From Sphingopyxis sp. CCNWLW2 (lineage in GTDB: Bacteria; Pseudomonadota; Alphaproteobacteria; Sphingomonadales; Sphingomonadaceae), in the NCBI RefSeq assembly GCF_037095755.1, contig NZ_JBAWKJ010000003.1, forward strand, positions 682,001 to 746,000: a stretch of 64,000 bases of DNA, written 5' to 3'. Under the pieces are notes generated by a model that saw nothing but the letters and a program-made list of their open reading frames with translations, had not been told where the DNA came from and searched no databases. Positions 27,592 to 36,732 of this stretch are shown here, piece by piece. Within the stretch, counting starts at the first letter, position 1. The number at the start of each line of letters is the position of its first letter. The translations under genes and the position numbers were made by a program.

Positions 27592-27948
27592 CTATTCAGC
27601 CTTGGCTTCGCGATAGCCCAGAAGCCATCCGCTGTCATAGGCATAGCAGAGGGCCCCCGCTGCTCTCCGCTCGGATTTTTCCAGCTTGCTGACATCGATC
27701 GTGCCAGGGCGGCCGGGCGCCGCGCAGGCTTGCAGGATCCCGCTCATTCTTATGGCCGCCCCGGGGTCGATCCCATAGCGCTGTTCGACGCTGATTGGCG
27801 GTGCAGGTGCGCGGCGCGGCCAGGGCAAGGCTGGCCGAGGTGGAGATGGTGGGTCGATCTTGGCTGCCTCCTCCGGAGAGGCTGGAGGCTGGGCCATCGC
27901 CGACGGGGCAAATGGTGATAGCGCCAGCAACAACAATATTTCACGCAT
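27592..27948 (-). CDS. Small exported hypothetical protein
   Basis: I do not recognise this 118-residue protein. It has a signal peptide (MREILLLLALSPFAPSAMAQ), a proline-rich linker and a C-terminal part with two Cys (ILQACAAPG, ALCYAYDSG) that could form a disulphide. The start at 27948 is chosen because the longer frame to 28041 is translated from the antisense strand of the tRNA-Leu gene. Confidence 0.6.
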   Translation of the reverse strand: MREILLLLALSPFAPSAMAQPPASPEEAAKIDPPSPPRPALPWPRRAPAPPISVEQRYGIDPGAAIRMSGILQACAAPGRPGTIDVSKLEKSERRAAGALCYAYDSGWLLGYREAKAE

Positions 27949-27961
27949 AAAGCCCCCGTTC

Positions 27962-28047
27962 TGGTGCGGACGGCGGGACTTGAACCCGCATACCCAGAGG
28001 ATGGCAGATTTTAAGTCTGCTGCGTCTACCGATTTCGCCACGTCCGC
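27962..28047 (-). tRNA. tRNA-Leu (anticodon UAA)
   Basis: An 86-base gene on the minus strand, with CCA encoded. Acceptor stem GCGGACG/CGTCCGC with discriminator A; anticodon arm GCAGA-CTTAAAA-TCTGC gives anticodon TAA. A long variable arm between the anticodon and T arms fits class II tRNA-Leu. Confidence 0.97.
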
Positions 28048-28136
28048 ATGTTCCGGAGGGTCAAGCCGATGGGTTCATGGAGGTCAAGCGATGTTTGGCG
28101 CTTCCCGTGCCCGGACGGCTCGGCTAGACCCATGTA

Positions 28137-29084
28137 ATGACAGCAGTCCTCGAAATTTCCGGCCTCGGAAAAACATATAAGAGCGGTCACACAGCATTGA
28201 GCGATGTCGACCTTTCCATCAACAGGGGCGAGATTTTCGCGCTGCTCGGGCCGAACGGCGCGGGCAAGACGACGCTGATCAGCATCGTCTGCGGAATCGT
28301 GACCGCGACCACGGGCAGCGTGACCGTCGCGGGGCACGACCATGCGCGCGATTATCGCGCCGCGCGGACGCTGATCGGGCTGGTGCCGCAGGAATTGCAC
28401 ACCGACGCGTTCGAAACGGTGATGGCGACGGTGAGTTTCTCGCGCGGGCTGTTCGGCAAGCCGCGCAACCCCGGGTTTATCGAGCAGCTGCTGCGCGACC
28501 TTTCCTTGTGGGACAAGCGCGATTCGAAGATCATGGAATTGTCGGGGGGCATGAAGCGCCGCGTGATGATCGCGAAGGCGCTCTCCCACGAGCCCGAGAT
28601 TCTCTTCCTCGACGAACCGACCGCGGGGGTTGACGTCGAGCTGCGCCGCGACATGTGGAATATGGTGCGCGGCCTGCGCGAGCGCGGCGTCACGATCATC
28701 CTCACCACCCATTATATCGAGGAGGCCGAGGAAATGGCCGACCGCGTCGGGGTGATCACCGGCGGGCGGTTGATCCTGGTCGAACAGAAGGACGAGCTGA
28801 TCAAGAAGCTGGGGCGCAAGACGCTGACACTCAATCTGGCCGAGCAACTGGAGGCCGTGCCCGTCGAACTTGCCGACTGGAAGCTTGCGCTCGCGGGCGA
28901 CGGGCACGAACTCGTGTACGAATTCGACAGCCAGGCTGAGGCGACAGGGGTGCCCTCGCTGCTGCGGCGGATGACCGACATCGGGGTCCAGTTCAAGGAT
29001 CTGCATACGCGGCAAAGCTCGCTCGAGGATATTTTCGTCGGGCTGGTGCACGAATCGAATGGCGTGAAGGGAGCCTCCGCATGA
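28137..29084 (+). CDS. ABC transporter ATP-binding protein, ABC-2 exporter type
   Basis: A 315-residue ATPase. Walker A is [12 protein letters not shown], the signature [15 protein letters not shown], Walker [14 protein letters not shown], and the switch His is in [15 protein letters not shown]-terminal extension of about 90 residues is typical of the drug/polysaccharide/YadH-partner group. It overlaps the permease gene by four bases, so the two form one transporter. The substrate is unknown. Confidence 0.93.
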   Translation: MTAVLEISGLGKTYKSGHTALSDVDLSINRGEIFALLGPNGAGKTTLISIVCGIVTATTGSVTVAGHDHARDYRAARTLIGLVPQELHTDAFETVMATVSFSRGLFGKPRNPGFIEQLLRDLSLWDKRDSKIMELSGGMKRRVMIAKALSHEPEILFLDEPTAGVDVELRRDMWNMVRGLRERGVTIILTTHYIEEAEEMADRVGVITGGRLILVEQKDELIKKLGRKTLTLNLAEQLEAVPVELADWKLALAGDGHELVYEFDSQAEATGVPSLLRRMTDIGVQFKDLHTRQSSLEDIFVGLVHESNGVKGASA

Positions 29085-29848
29085 CCGCGAACTGGCGCGG
29101 CGTGCGCGCAATCTACGCGTTCGAAATGGCGCGCTTCGGGCGCACCTTCTGGACCAGCCTGATGCTGCCGGTGATCACCACCGCGCTCTATTTCGTTGTC
29201 TTCGGATCGGCGATCGGCAGCCGGATGACCGAAGTCAGCAACGTCCCCTATGGCGCGTTCATCGTGCCCGGGCTGATGATGCTGACGATGTTCACCGAAA
29301 GCATCAGCAACGCCTCGTTCGGCATCTATATGCCCAAATGGACGGGGACGATTTACGAAATGCTGTCGGCGCCGTTGTCGCCGCTGGAAACGGTGATCGC
29401 CTATGTCGGCGCCGCCGCGACCAAGTCGGTGATCATCGGGTCGATCATTTTTGCGACCGCGCACCTGTTCGTCGATGTGCAGGTCGCGCACCCGCTGTTG
29501 ATGGCGGCGTTTATGATCCTGATGGCGGTGACCTTCTGCCTGTTCGGCTTCATCATCGGGATCTGGGCGCAGAGTTTCGAGCAGCTTCAGGTGATCCCGA
29601 TGCTCGTCATCTACCCGCTGACCTTTTTGGGCGGGGCTTTCTATTCGCTCGACATGCTGCCCGCGGCGTGGCGGACGGTGACTTTGTTCAACCCCGTGGT
29701 CTATCTGATCAGCGGGTTCCGCTGGACCTTCTTTGGCAAGGGCGATGTCGGGATCGAGGTTAGCATGGGCGCAGTGACGCTGTTCCTGGCGCTATGCCTG
29801 GGCGTCATTTTCTGGATGTTCCGCACCGGATACCGGCTCAAGAACTGA
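29081..29848 (+). CDS. ABC-2 type transporter permease
   Basis: A 255-residue inner-membrane protein with six helices and the ABC-2 layout ([60 protein letters not shown]). It resembles the YadH family of E. coli, whose cargo is unsettled. ATG at 29081 overlaps the ATPase stop. The end at 29848 faces ihfB. Confidence 0.92.
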   Translation: MTANWRGVRAIYAFEMARFGRTFWTSLMLPVITTALYFVVFGSAIGSRMTEVSNVPYGAFIVPGLMMLTMFTESISNASFGIYMPKWTGTIYEMLSAPLSPLETVIAYVGAAATKSVIIGSIIFATAHLFVDVQVAHPLLMAAFMILMAVTFCLFGFIIGIWAQSFEQLQVIPMLVIYPLTFLGGAFYSLDMLPAAWRTVTLFNPVVYLISGFRWTFFGKGDVGIEVSMGAVTLFLALCLGVIFWMFRTGYRLKN

Positions 29849-29888
29849 TGGTGATCGCTGGACCGGCGCCGCGGCGCGGCGCCCGGTT

Positions 29889-30167
29889 TTAGCCGTTCAG
29901 GCGTTCGCGCATTTCCTTGCCCGGTTTGAAATAGGGCACGTTTTTCGCCTTCACGTCGACCGCCGCGCCCGTCCGGGGGTTGCGGCCGGTGCGCGATTCG
30001 CGCGACCGGGTGGAGAAGGCGCCGAAGCCACGCAGTTCGACACGCCCGCCCGAAGCGAGCTGATCGACGATGGAATCGAAGAAAGTGTCGACGATGCGCT
30101 CGACCTCATCGACCCGCAAATCGCTGTTTTCGCTCGCGATCTTTTGAACCAGTTCTGACCGGATCAT
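29889..30167 (-). CDS. ihfB: Integration host factor subunit beta
   Basis: A 92-residue DNA-bending protein of the HU/IHF family. IHF-beta features are [22 protein letters not shown] and [14 protein letters not shown], with the Pro in RTGRNPRTG at the tip that intercalates DNA. It normally pairs with IhfA, whose gene is not in the window. Its position after rpsA in the order aroA-cmk-rpsA-ihfB is the widespread proteobacterial arrangement. A 200-base gap with a terminator separates it from rpsA, so it probably has its own promoter. Confidence 0.94.
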   Translation of the reverse strand: MIRSELVQKIASENSDLRVDEVERIVDTFFDSIVDQLASGGRVELRGFGAFSTRSRESRTGRNPRTGAAVDVKAKNVPYFKPGKEMRERLNG

Positions 30168-30305
30168 GTGCTTCCCCTAATATACAGTCACGCATTCCCC
30201 GCCGAAGCGGGTCCCGGTCGTTGCCGGTCAATTGTGCGTGAGACCCCTCCCAACGCGCGGAGAAGGTATCACGAATCCTTGTTTGATCAAAATATATCGC
30301 GACAC

Positions 30306-30339
30306 GAAAAAGGCCCGCAGAGGGACACTCTGCGGGCCT
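30306..30339 (-). terminator. Rho-independent terminator of rpsA
   Basis: Perfect 12-base arms at 30311-30322 and 30328-30339 with a 5-base loop, followed on the minus strand by a T-run. It lies 30 bases past the rpsA stop. Confidence 0.88.
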
Positions 30340-30368
30340 TTGTTTCGCCTGACGGCGGAAGGAGGAAA

Positions 30369-32081
30369 TTAATCCTTCTTGCCGGCCTTCAGCGCCTCGC
30401 CGAGGATGTCGCCGAGCGACGCACCCGAGTCCGACGAACCGTACTGCGCGACGGCTTCCTTCTCTTCGGCGATCTGCATCGCCTTGACCGAGAAGTTCGG
30501 CTTTTTCGAACGGTCGAAGCCGATGACCATCGCATCGAACTTCTGGCCGACCTGGTAACGTTCGGCGCGCTGTTCGTCGCGGTCGCGGCCAAGGTCGGCG
30601 CGCTTGATGAAGCCGGTGGCGCCATCTTCGCCAGCCTGGACTTCGAGGCCGTTGTCGCGGACTTCGAGGACGGTGACGGTGATGACGTCGTTCTTCTTCA
30701 CCGAACCGGCAGCGGCGGTGCCGCCGCCAACGGCCGGAGCACCCTTTTCAAGCTGCTTGATGCCGAGGCTGATGCGTTCCTTCTCGACGTCGACGTCGAG
30801 AACGACGACCTGCACGGCCTCGCCCTTGCGGTGGAGGTGCAGTGCTTCTTCGCCCGAGATGCCCCAAGCGATGTCCGACATGTGAACCATGCCGTCGACG
30901 TCGCCCGGCAGGCCGACGAACAGACCGAATTCGGTCGCGTTCTTGACTTCGCCTTCGACGACCGAGCCCACCGGGTGGGTTTCGGCGAATGCGCCCCAGG
31001 GGTTCGACTGAGCCTGCTTGAGGCCGAGCGAGATGCGGCGCTTGTCGCTGTCGACTTCGAGGACGATGACGTCGACTTCCTGGCTGGTCGAAACGATCTT
31101 GCCGGGGTGGACGTTCTTCTTGACCCACGACATTTCGCTGACGTGGACCAGGCCTTCGATGCCGGCTTCGAGTTCGACGAACGCACCATAATCGGTGATG
31201 TTCGTGACCGTGCCCGACAGCTTCGCACCGACGGGGTACTTGGCGGCGACGCCTTCCCACGGATCGCTTTCGAGCTGCTTCATGCCGAGGCTGATGCGCT
31301 GCGTGTCGCGGTTGATGCGGATGATCTGGACGCGGACATTGTCACCGATGTTGATGACTTCGCTCGGGTGGTTGACGCGCTTGTAGCTCATGTCGGTGAC
31401 ATGGAGCAGGCCGTCGATGCCGCCGAGGTCGACGAACGCACCATAGTCGGTGATGTTCTTGACGGCGCCTTCGATGATCTGGCCTTCTTCGAGGTTCTGG
31501 ATCAGGCCCGAGCGCTGTTCGGCGCGCGTTTCTTCGAGGATGGCGCGGCGCGACACGACGATGTTGCCGCGGCGGCGATCCATCTTGAGGATCTGGAAGG
31601 GCTGCGGCAGGTCCATGAGCGGGCCGACGTCGCGCACGGGGCGGATGTCGACCTGCGAACCGGGAAGGAACGCCACGGCGCCGCCGAGGTCGACGGTGAA
31701 GCCGCCCTTGACGCGGCCGAAGATGACGCCTTCGACGCGGGCTTCCTTGTTGAATTCTTCTTCGAGGCGGTCCCAGGCGGCTTCGCGGCGAGCACGGTCG
31801 CGCGACAGCATGGTTTCGCCATTGGCGTTTTCGACGCGGTCGACATAGACTTCGACTTCGTCACCGACATTGATGTCGGCCTTCTGGCCCGGCATCGCGA
31901 ATTCGCGAAGCGGCACGCGGCCTTCGCTCTTCAGGCCGATGTCGATCACTGCCAGGTCGTTTTCGATCGCGGTCACGGTGCCCTTGACGACGCGGCCTTC
32001 AAAGCCGCCGTCGGCACCACCAAGCGATTCATCGAGCATCGCGGCGAAATCGTCGCGCGTCGGGAAAGCCGTAGTGGCCAT
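30369..32081 (-). CDS. rpsA: 30S ribosomal protein S1
   Basis: A 570-residue protein with six S1 RNA-binding domains. Repeated motifs are visible, such as ITDYGAFVDLGGIDGLLHVT and ITDYGAFVELEAGIEGLVHV, each with the GAFV-x-GLLH/VH pattern. S1 delivers mRNA to the 30S subunit. The C-terminus (DSGASLGDILGEALKAGKKD) is typical of alphaproteobacteria. The 276 bases between it and cmk hold no gene and probably carry its promoter and leader. The opposite strand is also open across most of the gene, an effect of codon bias. Confidence 0.97.
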   Translation of the reverse strand: MATTAFPTRDDFAAMLDESLGGADGGFEGRVVKGTVTAIENDLAVIDIGLKSEGRVPLREFAMPGQKADINVGDEVEVYVDRVENANGETMLSRDRARREAAWDRLEEEFNKEARVEGVIFGRVKGGFTVDLGGAVAFLPGSQVDIRPVRDVGPLMDLPQPFQILKMDRRRGNIVVSRRAILEETRAEQRSGLIQNLEEGQIIEGAVKNITDYGAFVDLGGIDGLLHVTDMSYKRVNHPSEVINIGDNVRVQIIRINRDTQRISLGMKQLESDPWEGVAAKYPVGAKLSGTVTNITDYGAFVELEAGIEGLVHVSEMSWVKKNVHPGKIVSTSQEVDVIVLEVDSDKRRISLGLKQAQSNPWGAFAETHPVGSVVEGEVKNATEFGLFVGLPGDVDGMVHMSDIAWGISGEEALHLHRKGEAVQVVVLDVDVEKERISLGIKQLEKGAPAVGGGTAAAGSVKKNDVITVTVLEVRDNGLEVQAGEDGATGFIKRADLGRDRDEQRAERYQVGQKFDAMVIGFDRSKKPNFSVKAMQIAEEKEAVAQYGSSDSGASLGDILGEALKAGKKD

Positions 32082-32357
32082 AGTTGTGTTTCCTTACTTC
32101 ATTTGTTCCGGCCAAGCGGTTGGATCCGCTGGTCTTAATGGCCGATCTGCCATGCCTGCCGGATGCAGGACACAGCATCCTTCGAACATTAGCGGGCAAG
32201 CCATGGGCAAAGCAAAATGGGCGCGACGGGTGCATCCCCTCACGCCCGACACTCGGTTTCGAGCGACGGTTTGACCATGCCTCGACCTGCTAAAAAGCCC
32301 GTCGGACGGCGCGCATATAGTCTTCAGGCCCTACGGAAGCAAGGCGAAAAGCCCGTT

Positions 32358-32987
32358 TTAGCCGCACGCCTTCCGGCGCTCTTCGACGAAGGCGATCGCG
32401 GCGGCGAGCGCGGCGTCGCGGTCCATGTCGGTGTTGTCGAGCAGCATCGCGTCGGGCGCGCACATCAGGGGGGCATCGGCGCGGCCGGTGTCGCGCGCGT
32501 CGCGGGCGTGGACATCGGCGAGCACGGCGTCATACGTCACATCGACGCCGCGTCCGCGCATTTCGGCATGGCGGCGGCGCGCGCGTTCTTCGGGGCTGGC
32601 GGTGACGAACAGCTTCGCGTCGGCGTGCGGCGCGATGACCGTGCCGATATCGCGCCCGTCGAGCACCGCCCCGCCCGGTTGGTTGGCAAAATCGACCTGA
32701 CGCTGGAATAATGCAGCGCGGACCCCGGGGTGAACCGACGCGCGGCTGGCGAGGCTGCCTGTGCTCTCGAAGCGCAGCGCGGGGTCATCGAGCAGGCTGT
32801 CCGGAAAATCGCACGCGGCGAGAGCGTCGACGGCACTGTCTGGGTCGCCGTGGTTGAGCTGCGTCTGGTAACCGACCGCGCGATAGAGCAGGCCGGTGTC
32901 GAGCACGGGCAGGCCGAAATGAGCAGCCAGCCCCTTGGCGATCGTGCCCTTGCCCGATGCGGTGGGGCCGTCGACGGCGATGATCAT
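32358..32987 (-). CDS. cmk: Cytidylate kinase
   Basis: A 209-residue P-loop kinase: [20 protein letters not shown] at the start, [12 protein letters not shown] in the NMP-binding part and [20 protein letters not shown]. It phosphorylates CMP and dCMP with ATP. The start overlaps the aroA stop as ATGA, so the two are translated together. Confidence 0.96.
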   Translation of the reverse strand: MIIAVDGPTASGKGTIAKGLAAHFGLPVLDTGLLYRAVGYQTQLNHGDPDSAVDALAACDFPDSLLDDPALRFESTGSLASRASVHPGVRAALFQRQVDFANQPGGAVLDGRDIGTVIAPHADAKLFVTASPEERARRRHAEMRGRGVDVTYDAVLADVHARDARDTGRADAPLMCAPDAMLLDNTDMDRDAALAAAIAFVEERRKACG

Positions 32988-34312
32988 TGCTGAAGCCCGG
33001 CGAGCAGTTGCTCGAAATTGGGGAAGCTGGTCGCGACGGGGGCGATGTCGTCGATCGTCACCGGCGCCTTGCTGGCCAGACCGGCGACGGCGAAGCTCAT
33101 GCAGATGCGGTGGTCGAGGTGGCCGGCGATGGTGGCGCCGCCGGGAAGCGGGTCGCCGCCGGTGCCGTCGATGATCAGCCCGTCCTCGGTTTCTTCGACG
33201 CGCGCGCCGATCGCCTTGAGCCCGGTCGCCATCACCGCGATGCGGTCGCTTTCCTTGACGCGCAGTTCGTCGAGCCCGGTCGTGACGGTGCGGCCTTCGG
33301 CGAGTGCTGCTGCGACGAAGAGGATCGGAAATTCGTCGACCATGCTCGGCACGATGGCGGGGTCGACGGCGATGCCTTTGAGCGCGCTGTGGCGGACGCG
33401 GAGGTCGGCGACGGGTTCGCCGCCCACCTCGCGAGCATCGAGCAGTTCGATGTTGCCGCCCATCTGTTGCAGAACCTCGACCAGCCCGGCGCGGGTCGGA
33501 TTGAGGCCGACATTGGCGATGGTGACGTCCGACCCCGGAACGAGGAGCGCGGCGACGATGAAGAAGGCGGCCGACGAAGGGTCGCCCGGAACGACGATCG
33601 TCTGCGGCTTCAGCTCGGCCTCGCCGCGGATGCGGATTTGGCGCGTGCCATCAGCGCCCAATTCGACGGTCAGGTCGGCACCGAAGCCCTTGAGCATGCG
33701 TTCGCTATGGTCGCGGGTCGGCACGGGCTCGATCACTTCGGTAACGCCCGGCGTGTTGAGACCGGCGAGCAGCACCGCGCTCTTCACCTGCGCCGAAGCC
33801 ATCGGCAGGCGGTAGGAAAGGGGGATGGCCGGCGCAAGGCCGCGCACCATCAACGGCAGGCGGCCGCCGGGGGAAGCGCTGATGTCGGCGCCCATCTGGC
33901 TGAGCGGATCGATGACGCGGCCCATCGGGCGGCCCGACAGGCTGGCATCGCCGATGAAGGTCGTGGTGATCGGATGGCTCGCGACGAGGCCCATGAGCAG
34001 GCGGGTCGAGGTGCCGCTGTTGCCCATGTCGAGCGCTCCCTGCGGCTGGAGGAGGCCACCGACACCGACGCCGTGGATGCGCCATTCGCCGTCGTCCTGC
34101 CGCTCGATCGTCGCGCCCATCGCGCGCATCGCGGCGGCGGTGGCCAGCACGTCATGCCCCTCGAGCAGACCGGTGACGCGGCTTTCGCCGACGGCGAGCG
34201 CGGAGAGCATCAGTGAGCGGTGCGAGATGCTCTTGTCCCCCGGAATCGCGATCCTACCTTTGAGCGGAACGGAAGCGGAAAAGCTGCGCGGCGTGGCGGT
34301 TTGATCGGTCAT
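32984..34312 (-). CDS. aroA: 3-phosphoshikimate 1-carboxyvinyltransferase (EPSP synthase)
   Basis: A 442-residue enzyme of the shikimate pathway that joins shikimate 3-phosphate and phosphoenolpyruvate. Seen motifs: [33 protein letters not shown], and [18 protein letters not shown] near the C-terminus. The NSGTSTRL form with Ala/Thr at nearby sites resembles the class II, Agrobacterium-like enzymes common in alphaproteobacteria. The ATG at 34312 gives the usual N-terminus; the frame is open 45 bases further. Confidence 0.97.
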   Translation of the reverse strand: MTDQTATPRSFSASVPLKGRIAIPGDKSISHRSLMLSALAVGESRVTGLLEGHDVLATAAAMRAMGATIERQDDGEWRIHGVGVGGLLQPQGALDMGNSGTSTRLLMGLVASHPITTTFIGDASLSGRPMGRVIDPLSQMGADISASPGGRLPLMVRGLAPAIPLSYRLPMASAQVKSAVLLAGLNTPGVTEVIEPVPTRDHSERMLKGFGADLTVELGADGTRQIRIRGEAELKPQTIVVPGDPSSAAFFIVAALLVPGSDVTIANVGLNPTRAGLVEVLQQMGGNIELLDAREVGGEPVADLRVRHSALKGIAVDPAIVPSMVDEFPILFVAAALAEGRTVTTGLDELRVKESDRIAVMATGLKAIGARVEETEDGLIIDGTGGDPLPGGATIAGHLDHRICMSFAVAGLASKAPVTIDDIAPVATSFPNFEQLLAGLQQ

Positions 34313-34437
34313 GGCGTGCGGCTTTTGACAGCGGCCTTGCAATCTGGCAAGGCGCACGCCGATTTGACGGATAGCTATTCAAGCCCCGTCGCTCTTCCGA
34401 TATTTCTATCCTGTTTCCAAAGGGTTACGAGGCATAT

Positions 34438-34761
34438 ATGATCAAGGCTGAATGGGGCACGAAGCGTAGCTGCCCGAAATGCGCAACCCGATTCTATGAT
34501 TTGACCAAGGACGATCCGGTGAACTGCATCAATTGCGGTTACAACTGGATTCCGGAATCGGTGCTGAAATCGAAGCAGCCGATGCCGTTCGAGCAGATCG
34601 AAAAGCCCGGCAAGGTCGCCAAGGAAGAAGGCGTCGACGAGGATCTGGATCTGGACGTCGATGTCGACGAGGACAGCGATTCGCCCGACAATGACGTCGA
34701 CCTCGGCGGCGACGACGATCTGGGCGTTGCGACGGGCGACGACGAGGACGTCGAAACCTGA
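34438..34761 (+). CDS. TIGR02300-family protein (FYDLN acid)
   Basis: A 107-residue protein with a short zinc-ribbon-like head (CPKCATRFYDLTKDDPVNCI NCG) and a highly acidic Asp/Glu tail. The FYDLxK segment names the family, which is restricted to alphaproteobacteria and has no known function. It is divergent from aroA with 125 bases between starts and precedes tRNA-Ala. Confidence 0.9.
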   Translation: MIKAEWGTKRSCPKCATRFYDLTKDDPVNCINCGYNWIPESVLKSKQPMPFEQIEKPGKVAKEEGVDEDLDLDVDVDEDSDSPDNDVDLGGDDDLGVATGDDEDVET

Positions 34762-34895
34762 TTTTTTCGGCGAGGGGTCAAAAAGGCATCGCAAGATGCA
34801 TTTGGCCCCTTGCATCACTCGGCGGCGCTGCTAAAGGCGGCGTCCCGGTCGCAGCAGTCAAGCATATTGGCGAGGGCGACACGATGAAATGGTAC

Positions 34896-34971
34896 GGGGC
34901 CTTAGCTCAGCTGGGAGAGCGCCTGCATGGCATGCAGGAGGTCAGCGGTTCGATCCCGCTAGGCTCCACCA
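34896..34971 (+). tRNA. tRNA-Ala (anticodon GGC)
   Basis: A 76-base gene including CCA. Acceptor GGGGCCT/AGGCTCC with one G-U pair, anticodon arm CCTGC-ATGGCAT-GCAGG giving GGC, and T arm AGCGG-TTCGATC-CCGCT. Confidence 0.97.
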
Positions 34972-34974
34972 TTA

Positions 34975-35006
34975 CAAAAAAGGCCCGCGAAAGCGGGCCT
35001 TTTTTG
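34975..35006 (+). terminator. Rho-independent terminator after tRNA-Ala
   Basis: GGCCCGC-GAAA-GCGGGCC stem-loop followed by TTTTTT. The 33 bases 34980-35012 are identical to 35531-35563. Confidence 0.88.
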
Positions 35007-35241
35007 TTGCGCTGCGCTGCGACAGGGCCCCCTCTCCGGTATTTGAAAGTCAGCGACCCGATTCCGCAAGCTGGCCTAACGCTCTCATTTTCGCGACGCT
35101 GTGCTCGCTTGCCAAGCTGGTGTTTCGCGCACTGGAAGCATCGATAAAGTGTTTCGGCCCCTCTATTGTAATCATTCGGAAAAGCTGCTGAGATCGACCT
35201 GTCAGAAACCTGACGGATTAGGGCAAGTTAGGAGCAACGAT

Positions 35242-35427
35242 ATGCAGCGAAAGTTCATCGTACCGATCCTGTTCGGCGCATTGGTCACCTTCAGTTCCGC
35301 GGCCACGCCTGCCGTTTATGCTTCCGCGCCGGCCATTAGTACTCCTGTGCAGTTGGATGGCCCGAAATTTTGCCTGCCCGGCTGTGATTTCGACGAGAAT
35401 AGCCAGCGATGCTATTGTCACCCCTGA
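35242..35427 (+). CDS. Small exported cysteine-containing peptide
   Basis: A 61-residue peptide I cannot assign. It has a signal peptide (MQRKFIVPILFGALVTFSSA, likely cut near VYASA) and a short mature part with four Cys in the pattern C-x3-C-x9-C-x-C (FCLPGCDFDENSQRCYCH). Two disulphides or a metal site are possible. AGGAGC lies 8 bases before the ATG. It stands alone between two identical terminators. Confidence 0.55.
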   Translation: MQRKFIVPILFGALVTFSSAATPAVYASAPAISTPVQLDGPKFCLPGCDFDENSQRCYCHP

Positions 35428-35526
35428 CAAGGAGGCAAACGCCTCAGGGCGCCGGGATCCGGGCTGTTGCCTGAGCAACAGTCGCCGTTTCCCGGAGGCT
35501 GTGATCTAGTCAGGCGTCGCCATTCA

Positions 35527-35556
35527 AAGAAAGGCCCGCGAAAGCGGGCCTTTTTT
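35527..35556. terminator. Bidirectional terminator between the small peptide gene and the Rrf2 gene
   Basis: The same GGCCCGC-GAAA-GCGGGCC hairpin as at 34981, with six T on the plus strand and TTTCTTT on the minus strand. It lies 20 bases past the stop of the minus-strand Rrf2 gene. Confidence 0.8.
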
Positions 35557-35576
35557 GTTGCGCGGCGGGCGGGTGG

Positions 35577-36023
35577 CTATTCGGCCGCTTCTTCCTTGTC
35601 GAACACGGGCTCGAGCGCGATCGGGTCGGCGAGGGTGATGCGGTCGAGGATCGACGCGGTGTCGTCGCGGACTTTCAACATCAGGCTGCGCAGCCGGCAT
35701 TCGGATTCGGGCAGGCAATTCTTGCAATGTTCGTGCGCGTTGCGCGCCGCGCACGGGACGAGCGCGAGCGAGCCGCGCGTCAGCCGGACGAGATCGCCAT
35801 AGCTGATGTCGATCGGGGGGAGGGCGAGCTGATAGCCGCCGTCGCGCCCGCGCTGCGAAATGAGCAGCCCCTCGCGCGCCATTTCGGACAGGATCACGGT
35901 CAGGAATTTGGGCGGGATATTCTGCGCCTCCGCAATATCCGCGAGCTGCACCTGCCCCTTGCCCCAATGGTCGGCAAGATGCTGGAACGCGCGGATCGTA
36001 TAGCGGGTTTTTTGCGAAAGCAT
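35577..36023 (-). CDS. Rrf2-family transcriptional regulator with iron-sulphur-type cysteines
   Basis: A 148-residue winged-helix protein (QKTRYTIRAFQHLADHW, IPPKFLTVILSEMAREGLL, QRGRDGGYQLALP). Three Cys close together (VPCAARNAHEHCKNCLP) and a fourth in SECR fit the cluster region of IscR-, NsrR- or RirA-like proteins. Such proteins sense Fe-S status, nitric oxide or iron; which one applies is not clear. No isc or suf genes adjoin it. The neighbours give no direct target. Confidence 0.88.
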   Translation of the reverse strand: MLSQKTRYTIRAFQHLADHWGKGQVQLADIAEAQNIPPKFLTVILSEMAREGLLISQRGRDGGYQLALPPIDISYGDLVRLTRGSLALVPCAARNAHEHCKNCLPESECRLRSLMLKVRDDTASILDRITLADPIALEPVFDKEEAAE

Positions 36024-36171
36024 GGGGCGTTACTGTGACATATTCAGCCTTAATTCAACCTGTCTGGATGACATAAGTTGCAGAGTTGATGAAAATCACA
36101 GCGGGTGGCATGAACCACCCCTATAAAGGTCGCATGGTGGCCCGGCATCGGGCGCGGCAAGGGTGATTGCG

Positions 36172-36732
36172 ATGATGCGTAAAATATTGGCGACCCCCGC
36201 GGTGCTCGCGGCGTGCCTGCTGGCCGTCGCGCCCGCACAGGCGCAGTTCGGAAGCCTGCTTCGCAAGGTGACGACCCCCGCGCCGAAACCGAGCGAAGAG
36301 GGCAAGGGCGGCTGTCCCAAGGGCAAGAAGGGCAGCAGTGCGGGCCGGAGCATTTTGGGCGGTGTGCTCAACGAGGCGATCGGCAGCGCGGCGAGCAAGG
36401 CCGGCGTCTACAGCTATGTGCCGATTTCGGAGGTCAGCGGGACGCTCACCGACGCGATAGCCTGCCGTCTCGACCCGGCCGAGCAGGTGCAGGCGGCGGC
36501 GGCGACCGAGGAGGTGACGCGCGGCGAAGAGGTCGGCGCGACCGCGAACTGGACGAGCGAAACGCGTGAGAATGTCAGCGGATCCTCGACCATCGCCGCG
36601 AAGAACGAACTCGCCGATGGCTCGCAATGCATGAGCGTCACCGACATCGTGATCGTCGAGGGCGAGGAAACGCGCGTGTCGAAACGGATGTGCAAGGGCC
36701 CCGGTCAGGCGCGCTATGTCCTCGCGGCGTAA
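36172..36732 (+). CDS. Exported hypothetical protein
   Basis: A 186-residue protein with a signal peptide (ILATPAVLAACLLAVAPAQA) and a Gly/Lys-rich basic linker. The mature part has three Cys and ends GPGQARYVLAA. It matches no family I know. ATG 36172 is chosen over GTG 36163 because AAGGG lies 8 bases before it; ATG 36175 is also possible. It overlaps the next gene by 17 bases, so the two exported proteins are probably made together. Confidence 0.65.
   Translation: MMRKILATPAVLAACLLAVAPAQAQFGSLLRKVTTPAPKPSEEGKGGCPKGKKGSSAGRSILGGVLNEAIGSAASKAGVYSYVPISEVSGTLTDAIACRLDPAEQVQAAAATEEVTRGEEVGATANWTSETRENVSGSSTIAAKNELADGSQCMSVTDIVIVEGEETRVSKRMCKGPGQARYVLAA

Noticed and set aside
27949..28041. N-terminal extension of the 118-residue exported protein (reads MAKSVDAADLKS)
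   Set aside because: These codons are the antisense-like reading of the tRNA-Leu gene on the same minus strand; the peptide is a known artefact of tRNA genes and the signal peptide starts later.
30168..32138. 656-codon open frame on the plus strand across rpsA
   Set aside because: It is antisense to rpsA and its protein is Asp/Ala/Val-rich without domains; high GC and codon bias explain it.
34980..35563. Identical 33-base sequences considered as CRISPR repeats or att sites
   Set aside because: Only two copies 551 bases apart, each a hairpin with a T-run, so they are terminators.
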